From positions 1-5,041 of the forward strand of contig JAGVPF010000045.1 of the NCBI GenBank assembly GCA_020052325.1: a stretch of DNA of 5,041 bases, in the 5' to 3' direction. This DNA is from an archaeon (GTDB lineage: Archaea; Micrarchaeota; Micrarchaeia; Anstonellales; Bilamarchaeaceae). Both the position numbers and the translations under genes were made by a program. Positions 4,544 to 5,041 of the stretch are shown piece by piece. Under the pieces are notes generated by a model that had not been told where the DNA came from, ran no database searches, and saw only the letters and a program-made list of their open reading frames with translations. The first letter of the stretch is position 1. Every line of letters begins with the position of its first letter.

Positions 4544-5041
4544 GTGGAACGAAAAAAATCGCTCGGCCAATGCTTCCTCGAGGACAGGAACATCCTTGCC
4601 CTGGAGGCGAAACTCGCCAATCCCGAGAATAAAACCGTGCTCGAAATCGGCCCGGGCGATGGACGCCTGACCGATGCGGTCCTGGCGCAAAAACCGAAAA
4701 AACTGATTGCAATCGAGAAGGATCCGCGGTTTGCCGCGATGCTTAGGGGAAAGTACCCTCCGCGCGCTGACGGCACGGCCCTGGTCGATATCATCGAGGC
4801 CGATTTCCTCGAATGCGAACCGCCGCCATTCGATGTGGCGGTCGGAAACATCCCATACTACATATCCTCCGACATAGTATTCCGCCTCGCAGGAATGAAA
4901 TTCGAGCATGCGGTCCTGATGGTCCAGAAGGAATTCGCGCAGAAGATGGCGGCAAAGCCCGGAGACCGGAATTATGGCCGGCTATCGGTGACCTCGCAAC
5001 TCGCATTCGGCATAAAATTGGAGCGCATCGTCCTGCGCCAC
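4544..5041 (+). CDS. ksgA: 16S rRNA (adenine-N6) dimethyltransferase KsgA/RsmA/Dim1 (N-terminal part, cut by the window edge)
   Basis: The first 166 codons are present and the gene runs off the right edge. The family enzyme uses S-adenosylmethionine to dimethylate two adjacent adenines in the 3' terminal hairpin of small-subunit rRNA, late in subunit assembly. KKSLGQCFLED (residues 4-14) is the family N terminus (commonly LGQHFL). VLEIGPGDGRLT (32-43) is the SAM-binding motif I. Glu58 and Asp87 fall where the ribose- and adenine-contacting acidic residues are expected. NIPYYISS (102-109) is the catalytic N-I/L-P-Y motif, and MVQKEFAQKMAAKPGDRNYG (126-145) is the conserved downstream segment. 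The start is a GTG: the in-frame TAA at 4535-4537 leaves no ATG upstream, and the family N terminus begins at once. Cys10 replaces the more common His in the LGQ-x-FL segment. Confidence 0.95.
   Translation, partial: MERKKSLGQCFLEDRNILALEAKLANPENKTVLEIGPGDGRLTDAVLAQKPKKLIAIEKDPRFAAMLRGKYPPRADGTALVDIIEADFLECEPPPFDVAVGNIPYYISSDIVFRLAGMKFEHAVLMVQKEFAQKMAAKPGDRNYGRLSVTSQLAFGIKLERIVLRH

Noticed and set aside
4391..4909. Open frames of 172 and 142 codons on the minus strand, spanning the end of the 266-residue gene and the start of ksgA
   Set aside because: They run antisense across two genes and a promoter gap, and the ksgA motifs on the plus strand are unambiguous. Their translations show no family features.
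1..5041. CRISPR array, mobile element, toxin-antitoxin or defence system
   Set aside because: No spaced direct repeats, transposase or integrase motifs, terminal inverted repeats or known defence domains were seen. DUF357 is HEPN-like in outline but lacks a visible HEPN catalytic motif and a nucleotidyltransferase partner.

Overview
This window looks like chromosomal DNA from an archaeon. It encodes a class I lysyl-tRNA synthetase, a DUF357 protein and a KsgA/Dim1-type rRNA dimethylase. It also carries a stand-alone archaeal-type 5S rRNA gene. Most transcription units start with a TATA element about 25-28 bases upstream of the start codon, which is the usual layout for leaderless archaeal mRNAs. 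Compact genes, moderately high GC and an isolated 5S gene would suit a DPANN-like lineage (Micrarchaeota or Diapherotrites, for example), but the lineage is a guess and the sequence alone does not settle it.

Layout. The left half (1-2646) is transcribed leftward. Reading in the direction of transcription, it holds a 291-residue polytopic membrane protein (2646-1771), an 85-base gap with a weak candidate promoter, lysS (1685-162), and the first 55 codons of a Sua5/YrdC threonylcarbamoyl-AMP synthase (165 to the window edge). The last two genes overlap by the four bases ATGA. The right half is transcribed rightward: 5S rRNA (2699-2815), a small nitroreductase (2857-3372), a DUF357 protein (3375-3623), an unrecognised 266-residue protein (3689-4489), and the first 166 codons of ksgA (4544 to the window edge).

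The two halves diverge from a 52-base gap with one near-palindromic TATA element at 2668-2676. Its centre lies about 27 bases from the 5S 5' end on one side and about 26 bases from the ATG of the membrane protein on the other. One element may therefore serve both directions.

How the genes relate. Four of the units act in translation: lysS charges tRNA-Lys, Sua5 makes the precursor of t6A37 (a modification of ANN-decoding tRNAs, which include tRNA-Lys), the 5S rRNA is part of the large subunit, and KsgA methylates 16S rRNA during small-subunit assembly. The membrane protein, nitroreductase, DUF357 protein and 266-residue protein have no assignable link to this theme. First genes of units appear leaderless, while the downstream genes sua5 and DUF357 carry Shine-Dalgarno sequences.

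No gene-free stretch exceeds 300 bases; the longest is 85 bases. I saw no tRNA, CRISPR array, insertion sequence, phage gene or defence system. The items most worth a second look are the shared promoter, the merged terminator and promoter after 5S, and the unrecognised 266-residue protein. None of them amounts to a demonstrated new system.
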